Part shown: piece by piece, positions 61,201-64,000 of the stretch | Numbering within the stretch: the stretch's first letter is position 1 | How the letters are laid out: the number at the start of each line of letters is the position of its first letter | From: Nematostella vectensis | Lineage: Eukaryota > Cnidaria > Anthozoa > Actiniaria > Edwardsiidae | Length of the DNA: 64,000 nucleotides | Direction of reading: 5' to 3' | NCBI RefSeq assembly: GCF_932526225.1 | Contig: NC_064038.1 | Location: 1,986,001 to 2,050,000 of the forward strand | Program-made: the position numbers and the translations under genes | The notes under the pieces: generated by a model | Database searches by the model: none | The model's input: only the letters and a program-made list of their open reading frames with translations | What the model was told of the DNA's origin: nothing

Positions 61201-63914
61201 AATGCCACGTTAGTCTTTTGTTGCGGGCACTTGACTACTAACGCAGCCACCCGGGTTCGATTCCCGCTGATAGCCTATTTTTTTTTCTTTATTTTTTTTT
61301 TAAATATCGATACTTAATTATACTGTTCTTGGTGTGTCATGACATAAAAAGAAGGTATAGGGACATTTGTATGTACTCTCAGCATCTTTGATGTGCTCAT
61401 GCTTTGTTCAGGATCCTGTACATATTTTATGCACACAAGAACTAACTAGATTCCTTGGATAACTTGATTAAGTAGATTCTAACATAGAGCATAGCGCTCG
61501 ATAGATTGATATACCTTTTTTCCGAGTATACTGTTTTATTTTTCCTAATGTTACTTTTTGGAATTTACATTCGGAAAAACAATTATCATTTGTAACCTTT
61601 TGGAGGTTACACTCGTAAAACAAATTCCCGAATGTAACCTCCAGTCCGATGGTGACTTTGCTTGGGATAGTTTACGATACCAATAGTATTAAAAGTAATT
61701 TTCATTACAATTCCCTTCAGCAATACCACGTTAGTCTTTCGTTGCGGGCACTTGACTACTAACGCAGCGACCCGGGTTCGATTCCCGCTGATAGCCTATT
61801 TTTTTTTCTTTATTTATTTTTTTTTAAATCGATACTTAATTATACTGTTCTTGGTGTGTCATGACATAAAAAGAAGGTATAGGGACATTTTTATGTACTC
61901 TCAGCATCTTTGATGTGCTCATGCTTTGTTCAGGATCCTGTACATATTTTATGCACACAAGAACTAACTAGATTCCTTGGATAACTTGATTAAGTAGATT
62001 CTAACATAGAGCATAGCGCTCGATAGATTGATATACCTTTTTTTCCGAGTATACTGTTTTATTTATTCTAATGTTCCTTTTTGGAATTTACATTCGGAAA
62101 AAAAATTATCGATTGTAACCTTTTGGAGGTTACACTCGTAAAACAAATTCCCGAATGTAACCCTGAAGCTTTTCCCGAATGTAACCTTCAGTCCGATGGT
62201 GACTTTGGTTGGGATAGTTTACGATACCAATAGTATTAAAAGTAATTTTCATTTCAATTCCCTTCAGCAATGCCACGTTAGTCTTTCGTTGCGGGCACTT
62301 GACTACTAACGCAGCTACCCGGGTTCGATTCCCGCTGATAGCCTATTTTTTTTCTTTCTTTTTTTTTAAATATCGATACTTAATTATACTGTTCTTGGTG
62401 TGTCATGACATCAAAAGAAGGTATAGGGACATTTTTATGTACTCTCAGCATCTTTGATGTGCTCATGCTTTGTTCAGGATCCTGCACATATTTTATGCAC
62501 ACAAGAACTAACTAGATTCCTTGGATAACTTGATTAAGTAGATTCTAACATAGAGCATAGCGCTCGAAAGATTGATATACCTTTTTTTCCGAGTATACTG
62601 TTTTATTTTCCTAATGTTACTTTTTGGAATTTACATTCGGAAAAACAATTATCGATTGTAACCTTTTGGAGGTTACACTCGTAAAACAAATTCCCGAATG
62701 TTACCCTGAAGCTTTTCCCGAATGTAACCTCCAGTCCGATGGTGACTTTGCTTGGGATAGTTTACGATACCAATAGTATTAAAAGTAATTTTCATTACAA
62801 TTCCCTTCAGCAATGCCACGTTAGTCTTTCGTTGCGGGCACTTGACTACTAACGCAGCGACCCGGGTTCGATTCCCGCTGATAGCCTATTTTTTTTCTTT
62901 CTTTTTTTTTAAATATCGATACTTAATTATACTGTTCTTGGTGTGTCATGACATAAAAAGAAGGTATAGGGACATTTTTATGTACTCTCAGCATCTTTGA
63001 TGTGCTCATGCTTTGTTCAGGATCCTGCACATATTTTATGCACACAAGAACTAACTAGATTCCTTGGATAACATGATTAAGTAGATTCTAACATAGAGCA
63101 TAGCGCTCGATAGATTGATATACCTTTTTTTCCGAGTATACTGTTTTATTTTTCCTAATGAGACTTTTTGGAATTTACATTCGGAAAAAACATTATCGAT
63201 TGTAACCTTTTGGAGGTTACACTCGTAAAACAAATTCCCGAATGTAACCCTGAAGCTTTTCCCGAATGTAACCTCCAGTCCGATGGTGACTTTGCTTGGG
63301 ATAGTTTACGATACCAATAGTATTAAAAGTAATTTTCATTACAATTCCCTTCAGCAATGCCACGTTAGTCTTTCGTTGCGGGCACTTGACTACTAACGCA
63401 GCGACACGGGTTCGATTCCCGCTGATAGCCTATTTTTTTTCTTTATTTTTTTTTTAAATATCGATACTTAATTATACTGTTCTTGGTGTGTCATGACATA
63501 AAAAGTAGGTATAGTGACATTGTTATGTACTCTCAGCATCTTTGATGTGCTCATGCTTTGTTTAGGAACCTGCACATATTTTATGCACACAAGAACTAAC
63601 TAGATTCCTTGGATAACTTGATTAAGTAGATTCTAACATAGAGCTCGATAGATTGATATACCTTTTTTTCCGAGTATACTGTTTTACTTTCCTAATGTTA
63701 CTTTTTGGAATTTACATTCGGAAAAAAAATTATCGATTGTAACCTTTTGGAGGTTACACTCGTAAAACAAATTCCCGAATGTAACCCTGAAGCTTTTCCC
63801 GAATGTAACCTCCAGTCCGATGGTGACTTTGCTTGGGATAGTTTACGATACCAATAGTATTAAAAGTAATTTTCATTACAATTCCCTTCAGCAATGCCAC
63901 GTTAGTCTTTCGTT
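55244..63914 (+). repeat. Right-array blocks G/H with offsets 3,270 and 4,320 bp
   Basis: Units 55244, 55788 recur at 58514, 59058 (+3,270); 56332, 56878 at 59595, 60141 (+3,263, reflecting a 7-bp deletion between them); and 57423, 57971, 58514, 59058 at 61744, 62291, 62834, 63378 (+4,320). Marks include AGGAACCTG with TATAGTGACATTG, CAATTATCATTTGTAACC, CCCGAAAGTAACC, TGACATCAAAAG and GCTCGAAAGATTG. This part of the array looks recently reshuffled. Confidence 0.8.
61223..61743 (+). repeat. 521-bp unit with 24-bp internal deletion
   Basis: Shortest unit of the window. At 61627-61639 one CCCGAATGTAACC is followed directly by TCCAG, so the interval between the two 13-bp direct repeats and one repeat copy are gone (24 bp). 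This is the expected product of slippage or single-strand annealing between those repeats. It removes one of the two CCGAATGTAA arms but leaves the 11-bp inverted pair. Confidence 0.85.
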
Positions 63915-64000
63915 GCGGGCACTTGACTACTAACGCAGCGACCCGGGTTCGATTCCCGCTGATAGCCTATTTTTTTTTCTTTATTTATTTTTTTTTAAAT

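Larger units (their letters stand above)
42111..64000 (+). repeat. Right tandem array of ~545-bp satellite units
   Basis: Continuation of the same array in the same orientation after the LINE. The first 64 bp complete the interrupted unit. Markers are at 42175, 42720, 43265, 43810, 44354, 44899, 45445, 45990, 46533, 47077, 47614, 48155, 48703, 49247, 49794, 50340, 50883, 51427, 51974, 52520, 53063, 53607, 54153, 54698, 55244, 55788, 56332, 56878, 57423, 57971, 58514, 59058, 59595, 60141, 60686, 61223, 61744, 62291, 62834, 63378 and 63915: 40 full units and an 86-bp start of the next. The marker at 54698 reads GCGAGCAC. Spacing is 537-548 bp, except 521 bp for the unit at 61223. The short units (537) carry a 7-bp deletion. 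By eye I find none of the GAACAT-class units that recur on the left. Array extends past the window end. Confidence 0.98.

Noticed and set aside
1-64000. CRISPR-like or prokaryotic array
   Set aside because: Units of 545 bp with near-identical sequence, no repeat-spacer alternation, no cas genes, and a eukaryotic LINE insertion.
1-64000. 5S rRNA or other rRNA repeat
   Set aside because: No segment resembles 5S, 5.8S, 18S or 28S sequence, and the internal promoter resembles a tRNA B box, not a 5S C box.

Overview
This window is almost entirely a eukaryotic satellite-like tandem array. A unit of about 545 bp repeats head to tail from the first base to the last. I count 114 occurrences of one phase marker: 73 left of an insertion and 41 right of it. 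Unit spacing is 537-549 bp, except for one 521-bp unit. The array runs off both ends of the window. I see no host protein gene, and the sequence is AT-rich. The one recognisable protein segment is a non-LTR (LINE) reverse transcriptase of the Jockey/CR1-like kind that is common in marine invertebrates such as cnidarians and lancelets. I infer a metazoan, probably marine invertebrate, genome. The species cannot be fixed from this sequence.

Each unit has the same modules in order on the + strand: (1) a 72-nt degenerate tRNA-like segment with a consensus RNA polymerase III B box; (2) a T-rich tract of variable length a few bases downstream, a plausible Pol III terminator; (3) a 10-bp palindrome; (4) a second palindrome centred on GGATCC, which is a perfect 18 bp in some unit classes; (5) a module of interleaved direct and inverted repeats built from CCGAATGTAA, TGTAACC and their complements; (6) a short spacer leading to the next tRNA-like segment. 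The short open frames in the units begin at TTG and come and go with homopolymer length, so I do not treat them as genes.

The units fall into classes marked by shared variants, and the classes recur at fixed offsets, which gives a patchwork of higher-order repeats. At 0-14 kb there are blocks offset by about 1.64, 5.45, 6.54 and 7.09 kb. At 14-18.5 kb there is a 3-unit period of 1,636 bp. Segment 17.2-26.9 kb is repeated as 27.0-35.1 kb, with offsets of 9,816 then 8,177 bp and a 3-unit difference between the copies. At 36.5-39.7 kb there is a 3-unit class cycle. Further blocks lie in the right array (offsets about 6,530, 2,180, 3,270, 4,320 bp). Several units are visible chimeras of two classes, which points to unequal crossing-over and gene conversion.

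At 39,732-42,110 a 5'-truncated LINE lies on the minus strand, flanked by a 6-bp target-site duplication. Collapsing the duplication restores one unit of 543 bp. The LINE keeps an open frame of 570 codons with the reverse transcriptase catalytic motifs intact, plus a 666-bp 3' region holding (TAAA)n tracts, a GC-rich inverted-repeat segment and an octamer tail. The unit-class cycle does not continue across the LINE.

The most interesting possibility is that this is a large array of tRNA-derived B boxes, at least 114 in 64 kb. It could be a Pol III small-RNA array or a TFIIIC-binding domain, or simply a satellite seeded by a dead tRNA or SINE. The sequence alone cannot decide between these.
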